Shown here in pieces: positions 45,588 through 58,100 of a DNA stretch of 64,000 nucleotides. The position numbers and the translations under genes are program-made. This DNA comes from Myrmaecium sp. VS I D KN 1 (Eukaryota; Ascomycota; Dothideomycetes; Valsariales; Valsariaceae). The notes under the pieces are model-generated. The model was not told where the DNA came from and made no database searches. It saw only the letters and a list, made by a program, of their open reading frames with translations. The DNA is taken from NCBI GenBank assembly GCA_019775845.1, contig JADQAV010000043.1, forward strand, positions 248,001 through 312,000. The letters are read 5' to 3'. Positions within the stretch are counted from its first letter, which is position 1. Each line of letters opens with the position of its first letter.

Positions 45588-47698
45588 TCAAAAAGCAACA
45601 CCCATCCCCACCCCAGCCTCAAGATCCTTCTCATCCATGCGAATCCAATGGTGATCCGGCCCCAACTCCCCTTGCCTCGTCGGCGCGCCTCGCACCCTCC
45701 GTTCCGCACCCACCATCCGCATCCGGATTCGGGAGAAGGCCTTGGCCGTCTCTCCCTCCTCATCCTCGCTCTCCTCCCCGATCGTCGCCGCATCCGTCTC
45801 GACGTCGTTTTCCGAGAAGGACAGGTCCGGCGTGGTGGAGGCGGTGCTGCTCGATTTCGATGTTGGGCGCGCAGGGGAGCGAACGGTGGGCATGGCGTCG
45901 TCATGGGATGTCGAAGCGGAGCTGGCGGAGTCATCGGTGTTGGTGCGGCGAATGGGGCGAATGGTGGGTGCGGCGGTTGCTTGAGATGTGGGCGTAGCGG
46001 CGGTCGTGGCGGTGGCGGGCGTGATGGGGCAGTTTTGCAAGGGATGCAGGCGCGTGGCGGGGTCGGAGAGGTTGAGGTGCGCAGGACGGTGGTGAGGGCG
46101 GTGCTTCGGCTTGGTCTGCGCCTCTGACTGCGGTACGGAAGAAGCAGGGATGTGTGGTGAATAGGACGGCGTGACAGGGGCCGAGCGAGCGGGAAGAGGA
46201 GGTGTAGGGACGGAGAGAGATGAAGAGGCAATGAGGTCGGGAGTGGAGTCATGCGCGACTGAGCGGCGGAGCCAGAGGGAGAACTTGGAGATAGTGGTGC
46301 TGATGGGCCCCGGAACCGGGGTGTCCGGCGTGAATGGGGAGTTGGAGTCGGGCGAGGTAGAGAGGTTGGGAGACATCGCAGTCTTCAGGCGGGCGAGACT
46401 GCTGTGCGCGGGTCGGAAGGGGCCTGTGACTGGCGGCGTAGGAATGGGCACGGAGCTCAGCGGTACAGAGAAGGCTGAACCGATGTCTGAAAGCGTCTCG
46501 GAGCGCGCGTGAACCCGCAACGAGGGCGCGATGGCAGGGACGTGGTGGGAGTAGGTGGGCGTTTGGGGAGATTCGGCGGATTCATGCGAAGTGGCAGTGT
46601 TGGATGCCTTGTAGGCATCCGCTCGCTTCTCCTCGACGATCGTGTTAAGTTCGCATATGGCGTCATCGACATCGGTACGAGTTCGCCTTAAGCTGCTGCG
46701 CTTCTGAAGAGCTGATGGCGTGCCCGGCTCGGTGTTGGCACGCGATCTAGCAGGCGAAGACGACGAGCCGTGCGGGAGGAGATTCGAAGGGCTGACGGGG
46801 GTATCGGAGGAGGAACTCAGGCGATGCTGGGGCCGAGATGATGCCGGCTCCGTGTTGACGAGGACGCTGGGAGGCACAGCAATGTCGGCGCTAGCCCTGC
46901 TTCGCCGACTGGAGGCTGTGCTCAGGATGGAATCACGGTTGGAAAGCGGTTTCCGGCGGATGGTGAAGGAAGCAGTGGAAGAGTGAGAGTCGCCGCGGGT
47001 ATGCTTCAGGTGGGCCGGTGCCGGGAAATTCAATGCCGTGGGGACCTGACTCCAGGCATCGGTATCGAAGTCGGGCAGGGGTGATAATCGACCGACCCCC
47101 TCCGGCGCGTAGATGGAAAGCTCGAGCGGTCGGAAGCTCCGCCGTCTCACCACCGGGACAGGCGGTTCTTCTTCCACTTCGCTCAGGCCTAGCTCGACCC
47201 GTCGGAAGTCCATCGGTGCACCGATGCTTGGCCGGCTCTTGGAGTACGACGATCGCGGCCGGGCAAAGGTGGCGCCGCTCGCACGGCTGGATGCCTTCGT
47301 GAGCATTTCTCGGCTAGTGTTCGCCCAATGCGACAGGTGCTGGCCCATCGAGTAACTCGTGGAAGGTCGCGGCAGCTCCATCGACGCAGCCACTGGGGCC
47401 GGTGTGAGTGGAGGTTGCTCGTGACATATTCCTGCAAACTCTCGGGTGCCGGCTGCTTCTGCCTGGCGCGTCAGTCTTGCCACTAACTGTGGGGGATAAG
47501 TAAGGTAGAGGAGGTCATACCACTCCGCAGCTGTGTCTCGTCCTCGTCGTCGTCGTCATGTTGGTTGGATGCACAGCACCCGAATGATGTAACCAGCCAT
47601 CTATTACGTCGTGTTCCAGCGGCAACCGGGCGCTGCGGAGGATAAGAATGATGGTGAGCCTGAGGGCGAGGTGGTTGATACTGATATGATGACCCCAT
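45588..47698 (-). CDS. Ser/Pro-rich disordered protein of unknown function
   Basis: The model uses exon 1 47698-47521 and exon 2 47482-45588 on the minus strand for 690 residues. The first ATG starts MGSSYQYQPPRPQAHHH; a poly-Asp segment (QHDDDDEDETQLRS) then runs into a short helix, VARLTRQAEAAGTREFAGIC. Most of the protein is Ser, Thr, Pro and Arg-rich, with many SP/TP sites that could be phosphorylated, as in cell-polarity and septation regulators, but I recognise no domain. The C-terminus has a more conserved look: acidic GEESEDEEGE followed by RIRMRMVGAERRVRGAPTRQ and HHWIRMDEKDLEAG. The joining intron is only 38 bases (GTATGA to TTAG), unusually short, so the first exon is less certain than the second. 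Confidence 0.65.
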
Positions 47699-49452
47699 CG
47701 CGCGCCTACGGGTTCAGAACGACCTCCATCCGTTCGTCAAGAACAGGAGGACAGGTCGGTGAGATGGTCGGCAGACGGGATAACAACACGAAAGCCGAGA
47801 ACGGACAACGGAAAGAAGGGAAAGGAAGGAAGGAACGAAAGAGCAAAAAGCGGACGAAGAGAAACGACGATTGCGAGGGGGGGAAGGGAGAGAGGGAGGA
47901 CCAGAAGAGGGCCCAGACAAAGCTGAAGGGGACCGGCCGGCCTTGGATCCCTTTTGTGCAGAAATGGAAGGGGAGCAGCTGCATGATCAACGACAACGAT
48001 GAATGGATCCGTGCAGTGCTGGCCGGCTGTCTGGCTGACTGACTGACTGGGGTGAAGGGGAGGGAATTGGGAGGGCAGAGGGCAGAGGACAGGTGGGGTG
48101 CGGATGCCAGGGGAGAGAGACGATGGCATGAGGCACGAGAGAAGATACCTACCAGTACCTACTAGCCGATACAGAACAGTACTACATCCCGTACGAAACC
48201 ACGTACCTTACCTTCAAATCAGCGACTGACATGGGACCTACAGGCTGACAGCGAACGGTAGAACCGCATGAACCAGCCCGAGCTGTCCACATATTTCGAA
48301 ACAGAAAACGGCGCCGTGACCTGACTGGCCACCGACCCTTTCTGGAGGGCGAGTGCCGCCATCACTCCCGCACCTCCATCCTCCCGCCAGCCTTTAAAAG
48401 GCCGTGAGAACGCCCCCTTCAATCTGAAAATACGCGCCCGCCGTCCGGCGCTGCCAATGGTGGCGGTCCACGATGGGCGCTTCGATGCCCATGGCGAGGT
48501 GAGGACAAAGGACGACGGGGGTGGAGGAGGGGTGGTTGGTGGTTGGTGGTTGGTGGACAAGCGAGCGACGGGAGGGGCTTTCTTGCCTGGTTGGCCAGAG
48601 CGCGGCTGCCAGCCCTAACAGGAGTACATTATTAAGTCACGAACGTTAAGCGCTGGAGGGTGATGGATGCTATTTTGAATCGAACCGGTTGAGCGCAATC
48701 TACGATAATAGTGGTATAGTAGCAAAGCATTCAGTACAGTACGTACCTGAGGTGAAATAAAGTACATCGTCGCAGGACTGCCCAGTGCAGTACCTACCGT
48801 GGATCATCCGAGTCCACCACCCACCGGGAGATGAGCACCCAGATCGAACAGGCAAGAGGCGAACCTCCAAGGATCTCGGACTTCCCAGACGGGCAACGGA
48901 GGGGTCCCCCCAAACGGTCCACCGGCTCCCGTTGGAGACACGATGACAACTACTAGCGTCCGCGGGAAAAGGATGGATTTCTCGTTTCAGGATCCGGCAT
49001 CTGAAACTCCCCCGGCCAGGCGCCCCCCTGCCAACTGCCACCACCTCGATCCAGCAATCGCTCACTCGACTCCCCCATCCGACAATGGTATCCTAGTGTG
49101 CCTGGTATGTACAGAATGTGCTGACGACTCACTTGAAAGAGGGTATAGATGGATGTATATAAATAGAAGACGCTGGGTTTCGAACTGTTTCCAACATGGA
49201 GCACAAACGCCAAACGCTATGCTTACGTCCCAGGCAAAACAGACAGACACACACGCACACAAACACACATATACGCGCGCCCACACACGTCTTTACAGAA
49301 CGCCGACGCCCGCCCGTTTCACCCTTCCCTCCACGGGCGGAAGAAACATCTCGGCCGCTTTGGGTCCCCCCGCCCCGCTGGCGTACGTGGAGACCGTACG
49401 TGGAGACCGTACGTGGAGACCGTACGTGGAGACCGTACGTGGGACCGTCTCA
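47699..49452. other. Intergenic, 1.75 kb
   Basis: This gap contains the promoter of the Ser/Pro-rich gene and the 3' end of the Ost-alpha-like gene, both on the minus strand. Bases 48142-48215 and 48715-48800 have clusters of TACCTA/GTAC words. CACACA and ACGCAC runs lie at 49240-49290. A 13-bp tandem repeat abuts the upstream gene's stop codon. I see no gene in it. Confidence 0.55.
49383..49446. repeat. 13-bp tandem repeat directly after a stop codon
   Basis: Four perfect copies of GTACGTGGAGACC (49383-49434) are followed by a 12-base variant (GTACGTGGGACC, 49435-49446). The array begins six bases beyond the stop codon of the minus-strand gene ending at 49453, so it forms the start of that gene's 3' untranslated region. 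Confidence 0.92.
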
Positions 49453-51722
49453 TCAGTCGTCGTCCCTCGAGCCCCACGCATTCCTCTCCTCGTAGAAACT
49501 GCCGTAGTGAGGCCCTCTCTCCTCCCGGTCCCGGCCCTCCTCATAGTCCCGGTGTCTCCAGCGCTCGGCCTCCTCGGACTCGTTGGGGGCCTTGTCCTCC
49601 TCCTCTTCGCCTTCGCCCACCGTGAACGGCGCATCCAGGTTGTGCTCCTGCTCCGGATTATGCGGGTGAGGTTTGTCAGGGTCAAAGCCCTCGCGCACCT
49701 CTTCCTCTTCACCGTCCTCGGGAAAGGCACGTCTGTGGTATGGCCGTTAGCAATCCCTTGGTAAGCCGGTTCCTCTGAAAAACTTACATGTAATGTTTCG
49801 GCGTCACCTGGTTCCATCCAGGTCCACCTTCCTTGCGCGCCCGGACTCGCTCCACCTCTTCGGCTTCATGGTCCTCGACCACGAGATCGACAAGCTGGCT
49901 CTTGTCAGACTTGGCCGATTTGCTGGAGCTGGACGACTCGTGACGCAGCAGCTTGCCGAGGACAGGGACCCGCGATCCGGATGCTTCTCCGCCGTTGCGG
50001 GATTGGCTCCCACTGGAACTGCTGCTGTGATGCCTGCCAAGAGCATGGGATTGCTGAATGGACTTGATCTTGCTCTTGCGCCTCTCTCGATTCTCGCGCG
50101 TCGGTTGGAGGAGGTTGCGATTAGTCGAGGCCGTAACAATGTTCGGTTCGGCGTAGAGCCGGCTCTCACGAGTCGCCGTGTGAGCAGTGATCACCGGATA
50201 ATTCCAATCTCCAAACTCAAGCGCCCTGGCATTGTCGTATAAACGTTCGTCTTCGGGGTTGAGAGTGGGATCCTCGTCCTCGTCCGTCCTCGTTCCGTAA
50301 CTGGATACATCGAGCGCACGATGTGCACCAGGACTCATGGTTCTGGCACGGCTCCCCGCCACTTTCGAAAGCAGCGGTGTTCGGGCCCCGTCCTGCCCGG
50401 GCTTAGGGAGCCAGTACTTCCCCTTGCCACCCCTTTCGTACCTCATACCCTCCATCATCCGAGCTGTGCGCGATGACGACTGCTCATGGGCCAACACGTT
50501 GTCATCGGCATCGAAGTATCGGTACTCGTATTTTTTGCCTCCAAATGTCTCCTTCGTATCTTCGATCAGATCCCTTGGTCCAAAAGCATCCCGGAGGGCG
50601 TACTTCACCGGCATGCGTGCAGCTGAGATGGTAACATCGGCATAGTCGTGCCAGGAGAAGGCATACCAATGTGCAATGGCAAATAGGGGCATTTCAAAGC
50701 AGATAAGAGCATCCTGGATCGCGGCGGCCAGGTTGTCCGGTGTGTAATCTGGTATGTCGTCCGGTATGGCGCCCAGCCAAACAAGAATGGATAGGAAGAA
50801 GCCCTGCCAGTATGAAGCAAAAATGATCCCTTTGATGCAGAGGAACTTCGGCATTGGCCGGAAGGGCTTCAGGTCTTCGGACATACAAACCCAGAACAAT
50901 GCCAGTGCGTATAAGCAAACAGTGATGCTGACGTTGTAGACAAGTCCGCTCCAGAAATAACCGGAGTTGAGCCCGATATAACCTTCCTGGTATGTCCCGG
51001 TGGCTTTCATGACGATCGTCGCTATAGCCAGAACTGGTTTGACCCAAGTATACTGAAGAATGCCGCGTTTGACTGCTAGGAAAGTGTGCGGATCAGAGAT
51101 ATCGACTTTCGGGAGGACGTAGTTGAGCGGCCATAGATGGGAGACGGGACGACGTCCATGCATCATGATTATCAAGGATCGTTCGCCTCCAATGAAGTTG
51201 ATAAGGAGTTGAAAGAAGGTGTAAATTGTGAATGCCTTATACAACGGTAAGATAATGATCCACGAAGGCTGTTGCACCTGCAACTTACCTCATAGACATC
51301 CCTGAACGGATCTACCCAGAAAGCTGCCTTGAGTGACACCAGACTTGCCCACGACGAGGCCGAGTATATGGGAACCCTGTGAAGATGTGAGTTTGGTAAG
51401 TCCGGTCATTGGGCACCAGATGCCTACATCAGCAAGATCCTTACGACGTATCGTTGAAGGAGAGGCTTCCGGTAGTTCTTACTGTTGCGGACACGTGAGT
51501 CAGGCGTCCAGCAAGTGAGCTCAGCAGAGTCAATCATACGTTTGAAGCCATACAGACCTGCAAGGTGGTTAATGATTTGATTCGAGGTTGGAGCAATGGC
51601 AAAACAACATACACAAATGTCGTGAGGGTCGCGGCCAAAGCCGCAACGCCTGCAACGATAATAACAGCACGACCGAGCCTACCTCCCGTGCCATGAGGCG
51701 TGGAGGGCTCAACTGTGCCCAT
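49453..51722 (-). CDS. Ost-alpha/TMEM184/LAZ1-type seven-helix membrane protein
   Basis: Six exons on the minus strand (51722-51613, 51557-51540, 51481-51428, 51376-51289, 51235-49788, 49732-49453) give 665 residues. The second exon is only 18 bases; all joins keep phase and restore the family sequence SVWLQTKNYRKPLLQRYVVR, ILLMVPIYSASSWASLVSLK and AAFWVDPFRDVYEAFTIYTF. Seven hydrophobic segments fit the organic-solute-transporter-alpha family, with conserved INFIGGERSL, YLGLNSG-like (YIGLNSGYFW), KFLCIKGIIFASYWQGFF and CFEMPLFAIAHWYAFSW. Relatives include vacuolar LAZ1 in plants and bile-acid transporter subunits in animals; the fungal substrate is not known. The C-terminal 300 residues are cytosolic, Ser-rich and then acidic, ending EERNAWGSRDDD. 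It shares a 449-base promoter region with CSF1. Confidence 0.88.
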
Positions 51723-52171
51723 ATCTATGACCGGCCGACGATAGTGGACGCGCGGTACGGGTGAGTCGAGAAAGCCGTAGAGAAAGAGGACACAGTGCAC
51801 CAGAGCTCAGGTAGAGCTGTAGGTTTGCGCTGCGTAGCGGTCTATGGCCTCCTGGCCATGTTGCTGTAAAGTGGAGGGTGGAGGGTTGCGGGGACACAGT
51901 TCTACTAGGCAGACGATCAAGGTGCTGAGGTCCGGGGCGGAGTTGCGCATTCGCGGGATGGAGCTTGGCTCGCCTGCTGACTCGTGCAAACCTCCGTGAC
52001 GCGCGCCGGCCGCCTAGGTACTTTCAACGGTTTCAACCGCTCCCCATCTGGACTTTCCCCTTTCAACGATGTTCGTCTGGGCCTGTCGCACATTTTACAC
52101 GAAGCCGTTTTGAGATGATGCCTTGGGAGCTATGTGCTTGACCAGCCAACAAGCCATAGTCCATCGCGCGA
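51723..52171. promoter_or_regulatory. Divergent promoter between the Ost-alpha-like gene and CSF1
   Basis: This 449-base region is compact for two outward-reading genes, so they may share control elements. A CCTAGGTAC word lies at 52011-52020 and a T/C-rich patch around 52045-52070. No TATA box is obvious. Confidence 0.55.
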
Positions 52172-55100
52172 ATGGCAGGTGGAGGCCTCTCGGCAGAGCC
52201 GCTCACTCAGCAGAGCGGCTTCAACTGGTACGCACGAATGTCATCGTTGCAGAAACATTTCTAACCCGCGCTCAGGATCTTCCTGGTTGAGCTGTTTATG
52301 TGTGGGATTCTGTGAGTGAGTCCTCTCCGCCTGACTCGTCCCGCTGTACTGACCACTACTCCTCCAGCACCCTCTTCTTCCTCTTCTACTTCAACCGGCT
52401 CTTCGCTACTCTGGTTTCCTATGGCATTCGAGCCTATACGTGGCACCATTACCGCGCGTATGTCGACATACAGGCTTTGCAGTTTTCGTTCCTGGGCGGG
52501 CGTATATTCTTCAAAGGCATTCGATACCATGGGCATAACCAGACAATCCTTGTCCACGGAGGCTACCTCACTTGGCAGTACTGGATACCAAACACCAAGG
52601 AAGCGGAGATTTTCGTCGAGGAGGCACATGCGCGACGTCCGGGAAGCTCAGGTAGCGGCGGCAGTGCGCACGAAGAGAAGGATAGCAGCGTGGACAGAGA
52701 GGAGAAGGGCGGAGCGCAAACCCAGAGGAAACTGCCTTGCCGCATCACCATGAAGGTATCTGGTCTGGAAGCATTCCTCTACAATCGGAGTCCCGCATAC
52801 GATGCTATAGTGGCGAACATGTTCAACCGTACGAGTCAGGAAGGTGGGCTTCAAGGGGTTGCAACAAACGACACTCATGCCTCGGCAACCAGCTCTGGTA
52901 TAGATGGAAAGAACAACGCTAGAGAAAGCGTCTCGGAGCGCCATGCCGAGTCAAGCCTGCAGAGGGACACTAGCTGTAGTAAGCAGACGGTACGAGACTG
53001 CAAGCCAGCCGAGCCGCCGATGTTTCTGCGCGCTTTTCCCATACATGTCGAGTGCAACAAGGGTGCTGTTGTGGTGGGCAATGAGAACACCACCTGCATC
53101 GTAACGGCGCAGTTCGAGAGAGCATCAGGGGAGTTTGATGCAGCCGGGGCTGGCCCCTTGGACGTCTATCAGCAGCTGTTCAAGTTTGACGTGATACATC
53201 CTGTTGTTCATATGCGACCAAATCCGGATTTCAAGGGCACGCAGCTTGTGGCTGCCGCCCGTATCAAGGAAGAAGAAGCAGGCATCGTAGCATCACCCGT
53301 ATCAAATTACACGCGGAGTCTTCCGCCGACGCATCGACCTTGGCATCGTCTGAAAGAGATCTTCTCTTTCCGCAATATGTCCCTGGACTCTGTTGCAACG
53401 CATTCTGAAGAGAGTTTAGGGAGGAACCATGGGCCCGCCACACCTCTCCTTCTTCCCGGGCAAGAGCGCTGGCAAGGATTGAAGAGATACCTGGATCAAG
53501 GCGAGCACAATGAACACGATGAGTGGGACGCAGTCGAATATGCGAGAACCTCTCAAATTGCAGACTGCCCTAGTGTTAGGCTCAGTTTCTATTGGGACAT
53601 CCCTGGCCCGGTCCCTTCTGAAGTTGATTCAGATATCAAACCTGCGAGCCGCTTTGATATCAACGGCTCGGCGCCACCAGCATATGGCCTCAACCTCCAC
53701 ATCTGCGGGGGTATCATCAACTACGGACCCTGGGCTGACCGTCAGCGGGCTAATCTCCAGTCTGTCTTTTTCCCTGCCTCGTACGTTGATGCCGTGCCTG
53801 CTCAGCCACTACGCCCCGGACAGACTCGGCTCAACTCCATCTTCAATCTTAATATAACTATGGAGGAGGACGTCATTCTCAGAGTTCCTACCCGTGAACC
53901 CTCTAAGGATTGGAAGTGGAAAGGCAAGGCAAGTGGGGGTGGCAAGGCCGACGGCGAGAGGGACGGAAACCGAACCAAACCAAGGATCAGGTCAGTGAGG
54001 GCGCGTAGGCGGTCCAAAGGAGTGCAAGCTCATAATGTACGTCCGTTTGGGTGGTTCGACATCAAAGTCCTCGCCAATTCCACTGTCAGTTACGAAATGG
54101 ACATGGTAGCCAATAGGGACGGGTATCGAAACGCTTTGTCTGTAGACCTTCGTGGTTCGGAGATATCTTCAAGCGTCAATCACGGCTTGCTTTGGCGTTC
54201 AGGTGAACTTAGCGTGAACGGTGATCTCTCTAACCCACTAGGCTGGAATCATCTTCGCCGGTGGCTTTTTGGGATCACGACAAATGACCTCGAGCTCTTC
54301 TTACTTCGGGATCACGTGTTCCTCTTAGTGGACTTGATAGCGGACTGGGGATCTGGACCGCCTCCTGACTACTTTACCTTCACCCCTTACGAGTATATAC
54401 TCAATCTTGACTTCAACGATTTCAAGCTATACCTCAACACCAACGACTGCAACATAGTAAACAATCCGTCAGACCTGGATGATAACGATTTCATTATCCT
54501 CTTCGGCAAGATGCTGAAGTCAAAGCTAACGATTCCGTTGGTCAATTATCGACCTGCGCAAAACAACCTCAAATTCAGCGTTGAGGGTGACAATCTGGGG
54601 TTGGAACTTAGTATGCCGTCGAAGAATACTACGAAGACTTTCGTGGAGGACAAGGACGTCGCGCGATTGGGACATCTTTACCTTGCTGGCAACCACAGCT
54701 ATTATTCCCAAACCTCCCATGACCTTACGGATAGGCTGTTCATTGATATCCGGGGTGACCGATTCTCACTTGACTTGTACGGTTTCCTCGTTCGACATTT
54801 CATGAAGATTAAAGACAATTACTTCGGTGAAGACCTGCATTTCAAAACACTCGAAGAATACCAGGGTGCTCCACAAGAGCATGTTGCGGCTGATACAGTT
54901 GCTGATCAAGCGTCCAACAAATCCAATGATTTGGATGTTATACTATGTATAACCGCAGACAACGTTGCCGTGGTTCTGCCCAATCACCTCTATTCTGCAG
55001 AAAATGGTATCAGAATCGATGTAGCATTCGCAAACTGCGATCTTCGGTTTACGAATTACTACATGGATCTCATGGTCGATTTCAGCCCCTTACACGTGTC

Positions 55101-58100
55101 TCTCAAGGACAAGAGCTGGAAAGATGCTATGCTAGGATCGGTTGGACAAACTGAGCTGTTCATTGACTCCTTGACCATTGGCGGCCACCGTCTATTTGGG
55201 CTTCCCCCAATTGAACCCACATACATGTGTAACTGGGATTTCGACGTCGGTTCTGTCAGAGGAGAATGCTCTAGCGAATTTATTAAACGGCTCGTTGCCG
55301 CTGGCCAGGGTTTCGCATTCACATTGGATGATTTTGAGAATGCAGTGCCTCTTGCGGATCCTCCAGTTATTAACGACGTTACTTTTCTTCGGCTCAACAC
55401 GCAGGAGGTTAAAATCTGGCTCCATGTCGCGAATGAAGCTTTACTCCTGAGCACCGACCCAGTCAGCCTCAGTTTCAATGATCTTGCGGGTGGCACATTC
55501 TCCCAAAGACTCAAGCTTTGGGTGCCTAATCTTCTCGTCGCCTGCGTTGATGCCACATCCGCCTCGCGCCATCGCGCTACCACTTGGCAGAGCCAGATTG
55601 TAACGACCCATGCATACATAAAGACGACAATATCGATGAACATGCTCTCGCGTAAGCTCGCTTTCAGCGAAGAACGAGAGAAACAGCAAGCCCACATACG
55701 GGAGCACGATAGCAGAACCCATCGAACCCCATGGCTGCTTATGGAAGGCCATGGCCTCAGGCCCGTTCAGTCTTTCCAGCTGCATCAGCCCACTCACGAG
55801 CCTGCCATGGTATATCCTCCAGTACCAAGTCCGATAACGCTACTCCATGAGACCTCATCTATCAGCAGTTACAGTGACTCTGCTAGCTCCTCCTCATCCT
55901 CATCATTGTCATTCTATACGGGGCTCGCGGGTCGTGGATCTTGGAACGTCAGAAACCGTTCGCACCGTACATCACGGTCCAGGTCTGCTGAATCGCTCAA
56001 GAATAGTATCCGTAGCAATCCGGCAAAATCTTCTAAAAATCGGCATTTAGAGCCGCAGCGCGGTCGTCAATCACTGCAACCATCATCACAGCACCTCAGT
56101 AGATCACCCAGCTACGATCCTCGCCTCCCTGATGACGATGAAAGGGCGCGCAGGGGACTACCACCATCATCCGTTGCTTTGCGCAGCCCCTTGATCAGTC
56201 CTTACTTTCCTCTGAACGCAATAGAGCCAGATCTTTCTGATGTTCCGTCGTTACCTCGTCTCAATAGCAGTCACAGCCAGCGAACTGCAGACACGAGTGT
56301 CACCTTCAATGATATCGCGAGCAAAACATTTGACGAGGGCTTCGTGCATCGCAGTTTTATCATTTCGTTGGAACCGGGCTTACAAGTGCATTGTACGCCA
56401 GATGCAGTTTCATGCGTTGCTAACCTACTAGATGATTTGGGTCCCAAAACCCCGGATGAACTCCTCGACGCGTTCCAGATTGATGTGATGACGAACATCC
56501 TTGACCGGCAGAAGCGAAAAGAAGGCAAGGGCAAATCCACCGAAATCAGCCTAAAGATCCCATCTATACATCTCCGTTTCGTGAACCAATACACGCAACT
56601 GTTAGACGACATAACAGTTAACGAGCGAGATCAATATGACTTGGTCCTGGACAGGTTTTCCATAGCGGCCAGAGTGAAGAAGTTCCCGGAAGATGCCGCC
56701 GATCAAAATACTCTATCTCTTCATACAACTCTTGGCGCCTTTGATCTATCAGTCAGCGGCCGGCCACAAAGCATTGGCGCAGATGAAGTTGCTGTACGTG
56801 CCTGTCTCGACGATCTTCTTTTGTGGGTGTCCGATGCAAAAGCAACTTCTCTAAATCTCTCGTTCAAATCGTTCGAAACATCAACAGCCAGTGGCAAGAT
56901 TGAGTATCTTGCGTCGCTGATACACCGTACTGCCCTCCTCGTGGAAGATTACAGTGGCCGGTTTTCAAAACTGGAAAAACTACTGCAGAACAGGCTGCGC
57001 ATCCTGGCATACAACCTCACTCTATCTGGGCTAGATATCTCCGATCCTCCCTTTCTTACTAGGCCTTCATACGCCTTGCGAGCAGCGCGTGACCATTTGC
57101 GGAATCATGATTCTTGGAAGATAATATCCCGTCTGCGGTACATCCACCAAGAACTATCCAGAGACGACCGCCTAGCATTGCTGCGGACCTGCCTCAACTC
57201 TCCGTCCTGCGTTGCAGATGCCCAAGATAAGGTCATCTCTTCCTGGGACCAATGGAGGACTTGGGATCTCGCACATGTGAAAAATAGCCTTGCCATGCGA
57301 AAGTTATGGGGTACTGCCGACGGCGTAAAGAAGTTAGGAAAACCAACATCCAAACCGGTCACGCTCGACATCAGATCCAGTATGATAAGGGTCGTCATTG
57401 ATCCAGGTCCACAACAAAGTGACCTGGCTCTGGAGCTTTTATCCATCAATGTCCTTATCACTCCGCCTTTGGCTACATCGGGCCTCGGGTTGAACGTCGA
57501 AACACCGAAGAAGTCAACTCTTATCCAAAGCATCTGCAAAAACATTGCTGTCCGCGTAAATTGGGAGATCTGCGAACTTCTCGAAGCATTGCTGCGCTTA
57601 TTTCATTCGGATACTCGTGAAATTGCCGGCGATCAAATAGCTCGGTTGAGCTCTAAGTCTCAAACTCCTCCAGACCAAGGGAACAAGTCCCATGACGAGA
57701 TCAGCGAATTGCATTTCATCGTCTCTACGGATACTGCGAGCCTCAGTCTTGATACCATCAACCTACGGAGCGCATACATGGCGAGAGAGCTTAAACAATC
57801 GCTGGTTATGAGGGACGAGACTGCCCTTGGTCAAGGTGTTGCTTTGACTCTACTATTTCACGCTGACGCTGCCGCTTCTGAGATGTCATTCCGTTCTCGG
57901 TTGCTACTGTGGACCCGGGCTGATGCTCCTAGCCTCTATATAGCCCACAAAAGGAAGCCGGCCTCGCAGCCTGATCAGATCCGCATAGCTGGGGCTAGCA
58001 AGTTCATCAACATTGAGGTTCAGGATGAGTTACTGGGCCTCATCGAAGCTGCCGACGCCTTCTTGGTAGACGAGGTGGTCTTCTTCCAGCGCCTCGCTGC

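Noticed and set aside
49383-49446. Regular repeats considered as a CRISPR-like array
   Set aside because: The 13-bp units are directly adjacent with no spacers, and the genome is eukaryotic.
51236-51283. In-frame extension of the main Ost-alpha-like exon (VQVQQPSWIIILPLYK)
   Set aside because: It lies inside a 53-base intron with a GTAAGT donor; removing it restores the conserved DVYEAFTIYTF sequence.
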